Shown in pieces: positions 9,724-17,806 of a stretch of DNA of 64,000 nt (positions are counted from its first letter, which is position 1; each line of letters opens with the position of its first letter). The notes under the pieces are model-generated. The model was not told where the DNA came from and searched no databases. It worked only from the letters and a program-made list of their open reading frames with translations. The DNA comes from Streptomyces sp. NBC_01197 (GTDB lineage: Bacteria; Actinomycetota; Actinomycetes; Streptomycetales; Streptomycetaceae): the NCBI RefSeq assembly GCF_036010505.1, contig NZ_CP108569.1, positions 5,819,001 to 5,883,000 on the forward strand, in the 5' to 3' direction. Made by a program: the position numbers and the translations under genes.

Positions 9724-11163
9724 TCACTGCGAGCCGCGGAACCCCTCGCCCTCGACGATCAGCCCGGCGGCCAGCGCCCCGGACATGCCCGCGTGGGCGA
9801 GCCCGCCGCCGGGGTGCGACCAGCCGCCCGCCAGACAGAGGCCGGGCAGCGGTGACCGGTTGGGGGCGGGCAGCAGCTGTCCTCCCGCGCCGGCCAGGGC
9901 CGGCCCCGGCACCTCGGACGAACCGGTTTCCCGCAGCGTGTCGGCGGGGGTCCGTACTTCGCGCCACAGCACGCGCTCGCGCAGCCCGGGCACGGCCGCC
10001 TCCGCGGCGGCCACCACCCGGTCGGCGAACGCCGCGGCGTGCTCGCCGGTGGCCCACTCCTCCGCGCCGCCGACGGTCCCGTCGACGACCGGGACCGTGA
10101 CCGTCAGCGTGAGGGCCTCGTGGCCCGGGCCGGGGACCAGCGCCGGATCGTCCGGGCGCAGCACCGTGACCATCGGCAGGGCGCTCTCCGTCCGGTGCAC
10201 CACGGTCCGGTGGACGGCGTCCGCTTCCCGGCCCCCGCGCAGCGCGAGGCAGACCACGAACCGGCCGGTCCGCATGTCCGTCTCCCGGTGCGGCCGCCGC
10301 TGGACCGGAGGCAACGGGGCGCCCGCGACCACATGGTCGGCATCGATGACGCGCCCGTCGGCCAGCTGAAGACCGCAGGCCCGGCCGTCCTTCTCGCGTA
10401 CGTCCGTGACCTCGGCCGAGAACACGAACTCGACCCTCCGCGCCAGGCACCGCTCGTACACCGCGTCCGCCAGCGCCCGCATCCCCCCGCGTACGTACCA
10501 GTTGCCGAAGGTCTGCTCCATGTACGGCAGGACGGCCGCCGACGCCGGCGCGGTCAGCGGATCGAAACCGTAGGACAGCGCATAGCTCGCCAGCAGGGCC
10601 GCCAGCCTCGGATCCCGCAGTTCCCTGCTGCCGATCCCGCCGAGCGTGGACGTGCTGCGGCGCAGCAGCCCGGTCCTGAGCGCCGGGTACGGATCGTGGC
10701 CGAGCGGGGCGGAATCGGCAGGCAGCGGCTCTTCGAGGAGCGGGCGCCTGGTCCTGTCCCAGGTCTCCCGCGCCCGGTCGAGGAACGCACCCCAGCGGGC
10801 GCCCGCCCCGCCGCCCAGCGCCGCGTCCAGGGCCGCGACGGTCCCGGCGCGTGAGGCGTTCGGCAGCAGGACGCCGGTCCCGTCGGCGAAGAGATGCCGG
10901 GACGCCGGGTCCACCTGCACGAGTTCCACGCACTGTTCCAGCGGTTCACGGCCCGTCTTCACGAACAAGTCGCGGTAGACGGCGGGCAGCTGGAGCAGTC
11001 CGGGCCCGGTGTCGAAGGCGAAGCCGTCGCGTGCGAAGCGGCCCACCGCCCCGCCGTGGGTCGCCGTACGTTCGTACACCGTCACCTGGTGGCCTGCCAC
11101 AGCCAGCCGGGCGGCAGCCGCCATGGCGCCCATCCCGGCGCCGATCACCGCAATCCGTGCCAT
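9724..11163 (-). CDS. Phytoene-desaturase-like FAD oxidoreductase
   Basis: This 479-residue flavoprotein belongs to the CrtI/amine-oxidase superfamily. The N-terminal dinucleotide motif (IAVIGAGMGAMAAAARLAVAG) is followed by VYERTATHGGAVGRF, and the C-terminus carries the FAD-contact GLCLAGGWSHPGGGLAHAGMSGALAA, as in CrtI relatives. No phytoene synthase or other carotenoid gene lies nearby, so the substrate may not be a carotenoid. The ATG at 11163 was chosen because the Rossmann strand begins two residues later. A longer upstream frame reads through the intergenic region. TAAAGT stands seven bases before the ATG with no ribosome binding site, which again suggests a leaderless mRNA. Confidence 0.85.
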   Translation of the reverse strand: MARIAVIGAGMGAMAAAARLAVAGHQVTVYERTATHGGAVGRFARDGFAFDTGPGLLQLPAVYRDLFVKTGREPLEQCVELVQVDPASRHLFADGTGVLLPNASRAGTVAALDAALGGGAGARWGAFLDRARETWDRTRRPLLEEPLPADSAPLGHDPYPALRTGLLRRSTSTLGGIGSRELRDPRLAALLASYALSYGFDPLTAPASAAVLPYMEQTFGNWYVRGGMRALADAVYERCLARRVEFVFSAEVTDVREKDGRACGLQLADGRVIDADHVVAGAPLPPVQRRPHRETDMRTGRFVVCLALRGGREADAVHRTVVHRTESALPMVTVLRPDDPALVPGPGHEALTLTVTVPVVDGTVGGAEEWATGEHAAAFADRVVAAAEAAVPGLRERVLWREVRTPADTLRETGSSEVPGPALAGAGGQLLPAPNRSPLPGLCLAGGWSHPGGGLAHAGMSGALAAGLIVEGEGFRGSQ

Positions 11164-11374
11164 GGCAGGAACTTTATCGGTGCCCCTGCGCGCCCCCGTG
11201 GGGTACCGCACACACGTCTGAGTATCCGTACCTAGAGGCAGAGATGAGTAATTACGCGGATGGCCCCCCACCTGCGAAGACGGCAGAGTGTGGGGCACGG
11301 AAGGGGCGCAGCGCCGGCACTGCCGACACGGGGCGGCGGAACGGCGCGGCTCCCCTGACGAGTACGGAATGTAC

Positions 11375-11405
11375 GGGGGAGTACAGCGGGGGAGTACGGG
11401 GGAAG
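11375..11405 (+). repeat. GGGGGAGTAC short tandem repeat before the terminator
   Basis: GGGGGAGTAC occurs at 11375-11384 and 11388-11397, followed by a partial copy (GGGGGA) at 11398. A related AGTACGG lies at 11361. The units abut the terminator stem and would be part of any RNA ended by it. Confidence 0.7.
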
Positions 11406-11457
11406 CGCCGCCCGTCCCGGCCGGGAGACCGGACCGGGACGGGCGGCGTTCTTTCTC
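11406..11457 (+). terminator. Strong intrinsic terminator with no gene directly upstream
   Basis: CGCCGCCCGTCCCGG at 11406-11420 is the exact inverse of CCGGGACGGGCGGCG at 11434-11448, giving a 15-bp stem with a 13-base loop. It is followed by TTCTTTCT on the plus strand. It is among the clearest terminators in the window, yet the only genes nearby are a minus-strand oxidoreductase starting at 11163 and the HEPN gene starting at 11598. Confidence 0.8.
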
Positions 11458-11460
11458 GGT

Positions 11461-11514
11461 GAAGTCCGCGAAGTCCGCGAAGTCCGTGGAGCCTGCGAAG
11501 TCTGTGAAGCCCCA
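11461..11514 (+). repeat. Six 9-bp tandem units (GAAGTCCGC type)
   Basis: Starting at 11461 the sequence reads as consecutive 9-mers: GAAGTCCGC, GAAGTCCGC, GAAGTCCGT, GGAGCCTGC, GAAGTCTGT, GAAGCCCCA. The period is exact over 54 bases with increasing divergence. The block lies between the terminator and the HEPN gene and ends about 84 bases before its start codon. Confidence 0.8.
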
Positions 11515-11597
11515 GGTCAGAGCCGATTGTCAGTGGTAGCCCGCACGATGGGCACAGACGGCCACAGTGCCGTCACACGACGACAGGAGGTTCCGTC

Positions 11598-12257
11598 ATG
11601 GCCAGCTCGAACGCCGCACCAGCGCACCGGCACCGTGTCACCGCCCCTGCCCCTTCACTTGTCCCCGCCCCCTCACTCGCCGCGTCGCCCGATCCGTCCC
11701 GCTCCGCCAAGCCCGCGTCACCGGCTCTCTTCACGCCCGCTTCCCCGGCCCCGCCCGCCGTGCCTCCGCAGGCCGGCCCCGCGAGCGACATCCACCCGGT
11801 CGCCCGGCGAACGACGGCGCCCGCTGCCGCACTCGACCTGCTGGCCCAGGCCCGTGCCGGACTGGACGAGGCCGCCGGTCTCGAAGCGCCCAACGAGCGG
11901 TACGCGACGGCCCACCTCGCCGCGCTGCGCACCGCTGCCGCGGTCCTCGCCTCGCGGGCCAGGCCCGAGGACGTCCCGCGCCGGAGGGCGGGCGGCGCCC
12001 GCCGGCGGAACGCCATCCGCACGGCCTGGGAGCTGCTGCCGGAGCTCGCACCCGAGCTGACCGAGTGGAGCGCCCTCTTCGCCTCCGGAGCCGGCCGCAG
12101 GGCCAGGGCCGAGGCAGGCATACCCGGCGCGGCGGGCAGCCGTGACGCCGACGATCTGCTGCGCGACGCGGCCATGTTCCTGCGCCTGGTCGAGCGGCTG
12201 CTGGTACTCCAGCCGGTGCTGCCGCAGCCCGGGGACGAGAGCCCCCAGGCGGGGTGA
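11598..12257 (+). CDS. SAV_6107-type HEPN domain protein
   Basis: This 219-residue protein has an unstructured Ala/Pro/Ser-rich N-terminal third (residues 1-70) and a helical second half that I recognise as the actinobacterial SAV_6107-like HEPN family (AALDLLAQARAGLDEAAGLEAPNERYATAHLAALRTAAAVLASR, shown here only as a description). An R-x4-H (Arg101, His106) is present, the pattern that in RNase HEPN proteins forms the active site. Whether it is catalytic here is unknown. No nucleotidyltransferase partner is adjacent. A CAGGAGG ribosome binding site precedes the ATG. It is followed after 95 bases by the methyltransferase gene. Confidence 0.8.
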   Translation: MASSNAAPAHRHRVTAPAPSLVPAPSLAASPDPSRSAKPASPALFTPASPAPPAVPPQAGPASDIHPVARRTTAPAAALDLLAQARAGLDEAAGLEAPNERYATAHLAALRTAAAVLASRARPEDVPRRRAGGARRRNAIRTAWELLPELAPELTEWSALFASGAGRRARAEAGIPGAAGSRDADDLLRDAAMFLRLVERLLVLQPVLPQPGDESPQAG

Positions 12258-12352
12258 CCAGGGGGACCTTCCCAAGGCAATAGGGTGGGAACCAGTCTTT
12301 GCTGTCTACGGCCCGCCGTCCGCGGCGGCACCGCGCCGAGGAGTCAACCGCC

Positions 12353-13111
12353 GTGTCGGACCAGCCGCGCCCCCGCGCCTCCCTTCGTACCGCCGTGGTG
12401 TGGGACGTACTCAAGGACGCCCTCGACAGCCGGGCCGAAGCGACCGGCCGGTCCGCCCTGGATGTGCTGGACACCGGCGGCGGCACCGGCAACTTCGCGG
12501 TGCCCGTCGCCCTCCTCGGTCACCGGGTCACCGTGGTGGACCCGAGCCCCAACGCGCTCTTCGGCCTGGAGCGCAGGGCCGCCGAGGCCGGGGTCGCGGA
12601 CCGGGTGCACGGGGTGCAGGGCGATGTGCTCGGCCTGTTCGACGTGGTGGAGCGGGGCGGTTACGACGCGGTGCTCTGCCACGGCGTCCTCGAATACGTG
12701 GAGGACCCGGCCGAGGGCATCAGGAACGCCGTGGACGCGCTCCGCCCCTCCGGTGCGCTCAGCCTGCTCGCCGCCGGACTCGGCGGCGCCGTCCTGGCCC
12801 GGGCGCTGGCCGGGCACTTCAGCGAAGCCAGGCAGGCGCTGGCGGACCCGGCGGGGCGCTGGGGCGACGGCGACCCGGTGCCCCGGCGCTTCACCGCGGA
12901 ACAGCTCACCGGACTGGTCGCCACGGCCGGTGTGCGGGTCGGCGCGGTGCACGGGGTCCGGGTCTTCGCCGACCTCGTTCCCGGGGTCCTGGTCGACACC
13001 GAGCCGGGGGCGCTGGAGGCCCTGCTGAAGCTGGAGGCGGCCGCGGCAGAGCTGCCCGCCTTCCACTCGGTCGCCACCCAGCTGCACGTCCTGGGCGAGA
13101 AGCAGGGCTGA
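12353..13111 (+). CDS. Class I SAM-dependent methyltransferase
   Basis: This 252-residue protein has the class I Rossmann methyltransferase fold. Motif I is LDVLDTGGGTGNFAVPVA near residues 40-57, the acidic strand-2 end is VTVVDPSPNALF, and DAVLCHGVLEYVEDP forms motif IV. Its substrate is unknown. The C-terminal third (RRFTAEQLTGLVATAGVRVGAVHGVRVF) resembles CmoA/UbiE-type cytosolic methyltransferases conserved near the actinobacterial dcw cluster. The GTG at 12353 was chosen because a CGAGGAG box lies 10 bases upstream. An in-frame ATG at 12299 would add 18 Arg-rich residues that look non-coding. Confidence 0.85.
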   Translation: MSDQPRPRASLRTAVVWDVLKDALDSRAEATGRSALDVLDTGGGTGNFAVPVALLGHRVTVVDPSPNALFGLERRAAEAGVADRVHGVQGDVLGLFDVVERGGYDAVLCHGVLEYVEDPAEGIRNAVDALRPSGALSLLAAGLGGAVLARALAGHFSEARQALADPAGRWGDGDPVPRRFTAEQLTGLVATAGVRVGAVHGVRVFADLVPGVLVDTEPGALEALLKLEAAAAELPAFHSVATQLHVLGEKQG

Positions 13112-13151
13112 TCAGCAGTGCGGTCACGCACGTCCTGACACACAGGCCACC

Positions 13152-13175
13152 CATACGGGGGCTAGTCCCCGTATG
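13152..13175. promoter_or_regulatory. Perfect 9-bp inverted repeat (CATACGGGG) between methyltransferase and DUF3040 genes
   Basis: CATACGGGG at 13152-13160 and CCCCGTATG at 13167-13175 flank GCTAGT. The element is 185 bases upstream of the DUF3040 gene and 40 bases after the methyltransferase stop. It has no T-tract and could be an operator or a hairpin in the mRNA. Confidence 0.4.
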
Positions 13176-13280
13176 ATCGGGGTAACCATCCGGCATGACG
13201 GTCCGGCCGTCGGGGAATGCACGCCCCGGCAGCTGTGCCTGCATGGCGGCCCGGATGGTGAATTGGCGTAGAGGGCGGGT

Positions 13281-13308
13281 TTCACGGGGGCGAATCCCTG
13301 CCTATTCT
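13281..13308 (+). promoter_or_regulatory. Possible promoter of the DUF3040 gene
   Basis: TTCACG at 13281-13286 and TATTCT at 13303-13308 are separated by 16 bases. Together they are a reasonable vegetative promoter 52 bases before the GTG, which has its own GGAGGAC ribosome binding site. This is inference from sequence pattern only. Confidence 0.35.
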
Positions 13309-13359
13309 GGAAGGGCCGCATCACGGTCGTACCCCGCGACCGACGAGTAGGAGGACTCC

Positions 13360-13752
13360 GTGCCGCTCTCGGAGCACGAGCAGCGCATGCTCGAGCAGAT
13401 GGAGCGAGCGCTGTACGCCGAAGATCCCAAGTTCGCGACAGCGCTTGAGGGAAGCGGGCTGCGTACGTACACCCGTCGCCGGGTGTACCAGGCGATCGCT
13501 GGCTTTCTGGTGGGTATCGCCCTCCTCATGGCAGGAATGGTCGCTCGGCAGATCTGGATCAGTGTGGTGGGGTTCCTCGTCATGCTCGGCTGCGCGCTGC
13601 TCGCGATCACCGGATGGCGCAAAGCGCCCAAGCCCGGCGAACAGCAACAGGCCGGAGCCGCGGCCCCGGGCCGGCCGGCCAGGAGACACCGTTCGGTGAT
13701 GAACCGCATCGAGGAGCGGTGGCAGCGTCGCCGCGACGAACAGGGCCACTGA
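13360..13752 (+). CDS. DUF3040 membrane protein
   Basis: This 130-residue actinobacterial protein is of the DUF3040 family, which begins with the characteristic PLSEHEQRMLEQMERALYAEDPKFA segment. It contains two adjacent membrane helices at about residues 46-66 and 68-86 (AIAGFLVGIALLMAGMVARQ; IWISVVGFLVMLGCALLAI) and a basic C-terminal tail with RIEERWQRRRDE. The family is conserved near the dcw cluster in mycobacteria and streptomycetes, but its role is not known. The position beside cell-wall genes suggests envelope function. It has a GTG start with GGAGGAC upstream, and it is followed by a perfect terminator hairpin. Confidence 0.88.
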   Translation: MPLSEHEQRMLEQMERALYAEDPKFATALEGSGLRTYTRRRVYQAIAGFLVGIALLMAGMVARQIWISVVGFLVMLGCALLAITGWRKAPKPGEQQQAGAAAPGRPARRHRSVMNRIEERWQRRRDEQGH

Positions 13753-13779
13753 CCCGGACTGTCACCTATGAATCAGCAA

Positions 13780-13822
13780 CTGAGGGGCGACCGCCCGGAA
13801 GCCGGAAGCGGTCGCCCCTCAG
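13780..13822 (+). terminator. Perfect 15-bp terminator hairpin after the DUF3040 gene
   Basis: CTGAGGGGCGACCGC at 13780-13794 is the exact inverse complement of GCGGTCGCCCCTCAG at 13808-13822, with a 13-base loop. It lies 28 bases after the DUF3040 stop. No T-tract follows, as is common for Streptomyces terminators. Confidence 0.7.
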
Positions 13823-13823
13823 C

Positions 13824-13871
13824 CATGACATACGCCGACCAGGGCATACGCCGGCCATGACATATGCTAGT
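13824..13871. repeat. Three degenerate 16-bp tandem units with ACATAYGC core
   Basis: Starting at 13824 three 16-mers follow each other: CATGACATACGCCGAC, CAGGGCATACGCCGGC, CATGACATATGCTAGT. A fourth related stretch follows (CGTGACATGCCGGTCA), and a perfect palindrome GGCATATGCC lies at 13912-13921. The block is unusually AT-containing for this genome and sits between two convergent genes just beyond a terminator. Confidence 0.7.
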
Positions 13872-13970
13872 CGTGACATGCCGGTCATGCGCAGGTACAT
13901 ACGTCAGTTGCGGCATATGCCCGCAGTGTTGCGGCCGACCCGGCCGGCCCCACCAGCCCCTGAGCGCGGC

Positions 13971-16397
13971 TCAGCCGCGCTGCCGGGAGGGCCGCAGATT
14001 TGCCAGCCACCGGTCCAGCCCCGCACGGCGGCGGCCCCAGCGGTCCGCCGCACGTTCCCGGCGCCGGGAGATCTCCCACACCACCCGTACGGACGAGGGC
14101 GGCGCCAGCACCGCACGGACCCGTGCCATCCGGCCCGCACCGGTCCGCAGCGCGGCCCGGACCAGCAGGACATCGTCGGTGAGACCGCTCACCTCACCGG
14201 CGCGGGGCGCGTACAGCACCTGCTCCACCGCGTGCGCGGCCCGGTGCACCGCGTCGGCGGCCGGACCCGCCAGCCTGCCCTCCCGTACAATCCGGTCGGC
14301 CGACTTGCGCGGGGTCAGCGAGTCGTCGGGCTGGACCCCGTAGTCCCACGCCGAATCGGTGATCTCCCGCCAGGCCGACAGCATCCGCTCCGCTGCCGGC
14401 GCTCCGGCAGACCCGGGGCCCCGCCCGCCGGACCCCAGCCGCCGGGCCCGCGCCCTGGTCCGCCAGAGCATCGGCAGCAGGAGCAGCAGGGCCACCAACA
14501 GCACCGCCGCCCCCAGGCCCACCTTCGTGGCCAGGCCGGTTCCCCGGCCGGCCGGCGGCACTCCGCCGCTCTGGGCCGCTGCCCCGCACCCGCTGAGCTT
14601 GCGCAGCTGCGGCGGACAGGCGGACGTCGCGGACGGGGTCGCATCCGGAGCCGACGATGACGTGGACTCCGGCTGCGCCGGAGAGGCCGGACCGCCGGAC
14701 GAGGTGTCGGCCTGGGTGTAGGAGGGCACGGACCCACGGGTGGGAGTCGGCTCGAAGCGCGTCCAGCCAACCCCCTCGAAATACAGCTCGGGCCAGGCGT
14801 GCGCGTCGCGCAGCCCGACCGACATCGTGCCGTCAGGCTGTGAGGTGCCCGGGGTGAAGCCCACCGCGACCCTGGCCGGGATGTGCAGCGTCCTGGCCAT
14901 CGCCGCCATCGTGAAGGCGAAATGGACGCAGAAGCCCTGCTTCTGCTTCAGGAAACGCGCGATGGCGTCGGTACCGGTGCCCGACTGCACCTGAGTGTCA
15001 TAGGTGAAGCCGCCCTCCGACGCGAACCAGTCCTGCAGTCTGACCGCACGCTGGTAGTCGTTCGTGGCACCCTCCGTCACCTGCTCCGCCGTGGACTTCA
15101 CCACGCCGGGCAGCGAGCCCGGCACTTCCGTGTACTCCCGCAGCAGCGCGGCGGGCGGCGGCGGGGCAGAGGCCAGCTGCTCCGGCGTCGGCTGGACGAC
15201 CAGGCTGTCCACGCCGTACTCCACACCGCGGGTGGTCTGACCGCGGTCGCCGACGAGTGTCCGGCCGGTCGGCTCGAAGCGCCAGCGGCCCTTGATGTCC
15301 ACCTTCGTCGCCGGGTAGGGGAGCGGCAGCCAGTTCTGGGCGTACCAGCCGGCCGCCGAGATATTGGTCCTGACCTCGGTGGTGCCCACATCGGAGCCGA
15401 GCCCCTCCGGTCTCGGCAGTTCCTTCGGAACGTCCTTGATCCGGCGCTCCGACGACTTCCACGCGGTGCCGTCGAACCGGTCGAGCGAGACGATCCGCAG
15501 ATACATCCCGTCGGTGTCGGCCGCGTTGGTGCGGTAGCGCAGCACCTCGCGGTCGTCGGACTGGGTGAGGCTGTTCTGCAACGAGACCAGCGGGTTGACC
15601 GCGGAGATGGTCCCGCCGCCGCTCCCCGGGCCGGTGCCCGCGCCCGCACCTCCGAGCAGCCCGGTGTCCATCGCGGGCAGCGCGGCCGGGACCACCAGGG
15701 CGAACCCCAGCGCGGCCATCCCGATGCGACGCCCGGTGCGGACCGGCGCCGACGGGCCGCCCGTACCTTTCGCGGAACCGGCTCCTCCGCTCCCGCCCGG
15801 CGAGCCGCCGAACACGCGTCCCCACTGGGAGAGCCTCTCCTTGCTCTCGGCCAGCAGGAGCAGCAGATAGCCGGACGCGGCGAGCAGGAACCACAGCCAG
15901 GCCGCGCTGTTCTGCGAGATGCCGGCCGCCACCGAGTACAGCGCGAGCAGCGGCAGTCCGGCCGGCGCGGAGCTGCGGAACGTCACCGCCAGCGCGTCCA
16001 CCAGCAGCCCGACCAGCAGCACCCCGCCGAACAGCATCAGCCGGATGCTCGCGGTCGTCGGCGCCGGTATGGAGTACTGCCCGATGTCGTCGGCGCCCGT
16101 CCGTAGCATTGCGCCGAAGTGCTCCACGGCCTCCGGGCCCGGCACGATGCCGCCCAGCGCCTGGCCGCGCGCGAAGACCACCGTCAGCATCAGCAGCGCG
16201 GTCACGGCCTGCGCAGCCACCGTCAGCGGCCGCGCCAGCGGAACGCGCCGCGCCAGTATGCCCACGCCGCTCTGTACGGCGAGCAGGAGTGCGGCCTCAA
16301 TGATCCAGGTGACGGGCTGGACCAGCGGCAGCAGCGCGCACGCGGCCAGCATCGTGGCCACATAGCCACACAGCGCCAGTCTCGCCCGGCCGCTCAT
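13971..16397 (-). CDS. TgpA-type membrane transglutaminase-like protein
   Basis: This 808-residue protein has an N-terminal block of about six to seven membrane helices (residues 1-210), a long extracytoplasmic part with a papain-like transglutaminase core, one more membrane helix near residue 630, and a cytoplasmic DUF4129-like tail. The core shows the catalytic triad: Cys in KQKQGFCVHFAFTMAAMAR, His in LRDAHAWPELY, and an acidic position in TRFEPTP. A Ser/Pro-rich linker separates the core from the last helix. The ATG overlaps the stop of the DUF58 gene (ATGA). It forms an operon with the MoxR ATPase and DUF58 genes, a grouping known in many bacteria with proposed roles in envelope protein processing. 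Confidence 0.9.
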   Translation of the reverse strand: MSGRARLALCGYVATMLAACALLPLVQPVTWIIEAALLLAVQSGVGILARRVPLARPLTVAAQAVTALLMLTVVFARGQALGGIVPGPEAVEHFGAMLRTGADDIGQYSIPAPTTASIRLMLFGGVLLVGLLVDALAVTFRSSAPAGLPLLALYSVAAGISQNSAAWLWFLLAASGYLLLLLAESKERLSQWGRVFGGSPGGSGGAGSAKGTGGPSAPVRTGRRIGMAALGFALVVPAALPAMDTGLLGGAGAGTGPGSGGGTISAVNPLVSLQNSLTQSDDREVLRYRTNAADTDGMYLRIVSLDRFDGTAWKSSERRIKDVPKELPRPEGLGSDVGTTEVRTNISAAGWYAQNWLPLPYPATKVDIKGRWRFEPTGRTLVGDRGQTTRGVEYGVDSLVVQPTPEQLASAPPPPAALLREYTEVPGSLPGVVKSTAEQVTEGATNDYQRAVRLQDWFASEGGFTYDTQVQSGTGTDAIARFLKQKQGFCVHFAFTMAAMARTLHIPARVAVGFTPGTSQPDGTMSVGLRDAHAWPELYFEGVGWTRFEPTPTRGSVPSYTQADTSSGGPASPAQPESTSSSAPDATPSATSACPPQLRKLSGCGAAAQSGGVPPAGRGTGLATKVGLGAAVLLVALLLLLPMLWRTRARARRLGSGGRGPGSAGAPAAERMLSAWREITDSAWDYGVQPDDSLTPRKSADRIVREGRLAGPAADAVHRAAHAVEQVLYAPRAGEVSGLTDDVLLVRAALRTGAGRMARVRAVLAPPSSVRVVWEISRRRERAADRWGRRRAGLDRWLANLRPSRQRG

Positions 16398-17806
16398 GAC
16401 CGCCCCCCTGTACCTGTGCTGCTGCTCGCGCCCGTGCCGCTGCCCGGGCCAGTACCTGTCGCCGCTGTGCCGCCGTACCAGGACGCCGGGCCCGTACTGC
16501 CGCGCTGCTGCCCCGCCTGCTGCCACAGCTCGGTGAGCACCGCCCCGGGCCTGACCTCCAGCGCGGTCCAGCCCGCGTCCCGCAGCAGCCGCAGCGTCCG
16601 GGCGCCGCGCCCCGCCGCCTCGCCATGCACCCAGGCGTCGCTGTTCAGTACGAAGGCGACGGCGGCCCCGCTGCGCTGCCGCATCCGGGCCGCGACCGCG
16701 GCCTGCTCCTCGTCCAGAGCGCCGAAGAACGCGATCAGCAGTCCTTCGTTCCCGCCGCGCAGCACGTCGTAGGGGCGGGAGAGACCGGTCCCGTCGGAGT
16801 GTCCGACCTCGGCGAGTGTGTCCATCATCAGCCCGGCCGAGTCGGCGGACTCCTGGGTGGCGCCGGCGAATCCCCCCGAGCCCTCGCCCGGCACCGAGCT
16901 GCCCGTGTCCGTCAGCAGCCGCACCGAGAAGCCCCGTTCGAGTACGTGCACCAGCGCCGACGCCGCCCCCGACACGGCCCATTCGAAGGCCGAGTCCGGC
17001 CCCGCGCCCTGATAGGCGTTCCGGCGGGTGTCGAGCAGCACCGTGCAGCGGGCCCGCTGCGGCTGCTCCTCGCGGCGCACCATCAGCTCGCCGTAGCGGG
17101 CCGTGGAGCGCCAGTGCACCCGGCGCAGATCATCGCCGTGCCGGTAGCCGCGCGGGATCACGTCGTCCTCGCCGGCCAGCGCGAGCGAGCGCTGTCTGCC
17201 GTCTCCGTACCCGGCCGCCTCACCGGTCAGCCGGACCGGTGGCAGCCGCTCGGTCCTGGGAATCACGGTCAGGGTGTCGTGCGCGCTGAACGCCCTGGTC
17301 AGCTCGCACATCCCGAACGGGTCGGTGAGCCGCAGCTGGAGCGGGCCCAGCGGATACCGCCCGCGCAGATCGGAGCGGACCCGGTACGACACCTCGCGCC
17401 GCCCGCCCGCCTCCACCCGGTCCAGGACGAAACGGGGCCGCGGCCCCAGTACGTAAGGCACGCGGTCCTGGAGCATCAGCAGCCCCGTGGGCAGCCGCGA
17501 GACGTTGTCCATCCGCAGACGGACGCGGGCCTCGGACCCGGCCGGCACCCGGGCGGGGGAGAGCCGCCTGCTGGCCGCGACGCGGTACCGGGTACGGAAC
17601 AGCACGGCCACGCACACCAGCGGCAGCACGGCGAGCAGCAGTCCCACCCGCAGCAGATCGCTCTGGCCCAGGACATAAGCGCAGACCGCCGCGGCGACAC
17701 CCGCCGCGATGAACGAGCGGCCCCGTGTGGTCAGCCCCGACAGCGCGGTCCGCAGCCCGCCGTTGTCCTCGTCGGCGGCGGCCGGAGCACCCCCGACTGC
17801 CATCAC
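16394..17806 (-). CDS. DUF58 domain protein
   Basis: This 470-residue protein has two membrane helices near residues 28-70, a beta-rich region, and the DUF58 signature around residues 200-245 (RGYRHGDDLRRVHWRSTARYGELMVRREE). The C-terminal part resembles a von Willebrand A fold, as expected of DUF58 partners of MoxR ATPases. The C-terminal 40 residues are Gly/Ser/Thr repeats. The start is GTG at 17806, overlapping the ATPase stop. An ATG directly after it (17803) is equally possible. It is the middle gene of the moxR-DUF58-transglutaminase operon and probably acts as the adaptor for the ATPase. Confidence 0.9.
   Translation of the reverse strand: MMAVGGAPAAADEDNGGLRTALSGLTTRGRSFIAAGVAAAVCAYVLGQSDLLRVGLLLAVLPLVCVAVLFRTRYRVAASRRLSPARVPAGSEARVRLRMDNVSRLPTGLLMLQDRVPYVLGPRPRFVLDRVEAGGRREVSYRVRSDLRGRYPLGPLQLRLTDPFGMCELTRAFSAHDTLTVIPRTERLPPVRLTGEAAGYGDGRQRSLALAGEDDVIPRGYRHGDDLRRVHWRSTARYGELMVRREEQPQRARCTVLLDTRRNAYQGAGPDSAFEWAVSGAASALVHVLERGFSVRLLTDTGSSVPGEGSGGFAGATQESADSAGLMMDTLAEVGHSDGTGLSRPYDVLRGGNEGLLIAFFGALDEEQAAVAARMRQRSGAAVAFVLNSDAWVHGEAAGRGARTLRLLRDAGWTALEVRPGAVLTELWQQAGQQRGSTGPASWYGGTAATGTGPGSGTGASSSTGTGGRS

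Larger units (their letters stand above)
11164..11597 (+). ncRNA. Structured intergenic region, probable small RNA locus
   Basis: This 434-base stretch has no convincing gene. On the plus strand it holds, in order, a TGAGTA direct repeat (about 11219 and 11245), a G-rich part with GGGGGAGTAC twice at 13-base spacing, a strong terminator at 11406-11457, and six 9-base tandem units. Since no plus-strand gene lies upstream for several kilobases, the terminator most likely ends a short untranslated RNA starting between about 11200 and 11300. I recall small RNAs reported between the equivalent genes of S. coelicolor, but cannot verify this. The promoter and exact ends are not determined. Confidence 0.5.

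Noticed and set aside
11265..11275. Six-C run in the intergenic region as a 6C RNA
   Set aside because: Only one C-run is present, and the pair of C-loop hairpins that defines the 6C motif is missing.
11288..11539. 83-codon plus-strand frame with KSA repeats between the oxidoreductase and HEPN genes
   Set aside because: It runs through the perfect terminator stem and the 9-bp tandem units, has no ribosome binding site and no related protein is recognised. The repetitive residues only mirror the DNA repeat.
13971..16982. Longer version of the transglutaminase protein starting at 16982
   Set aside because: The extra 195 codons overlap the DUF58 gene in another frame. The ATG at 16397 overlaps the DUF58 stop and begins the first membrane helix.
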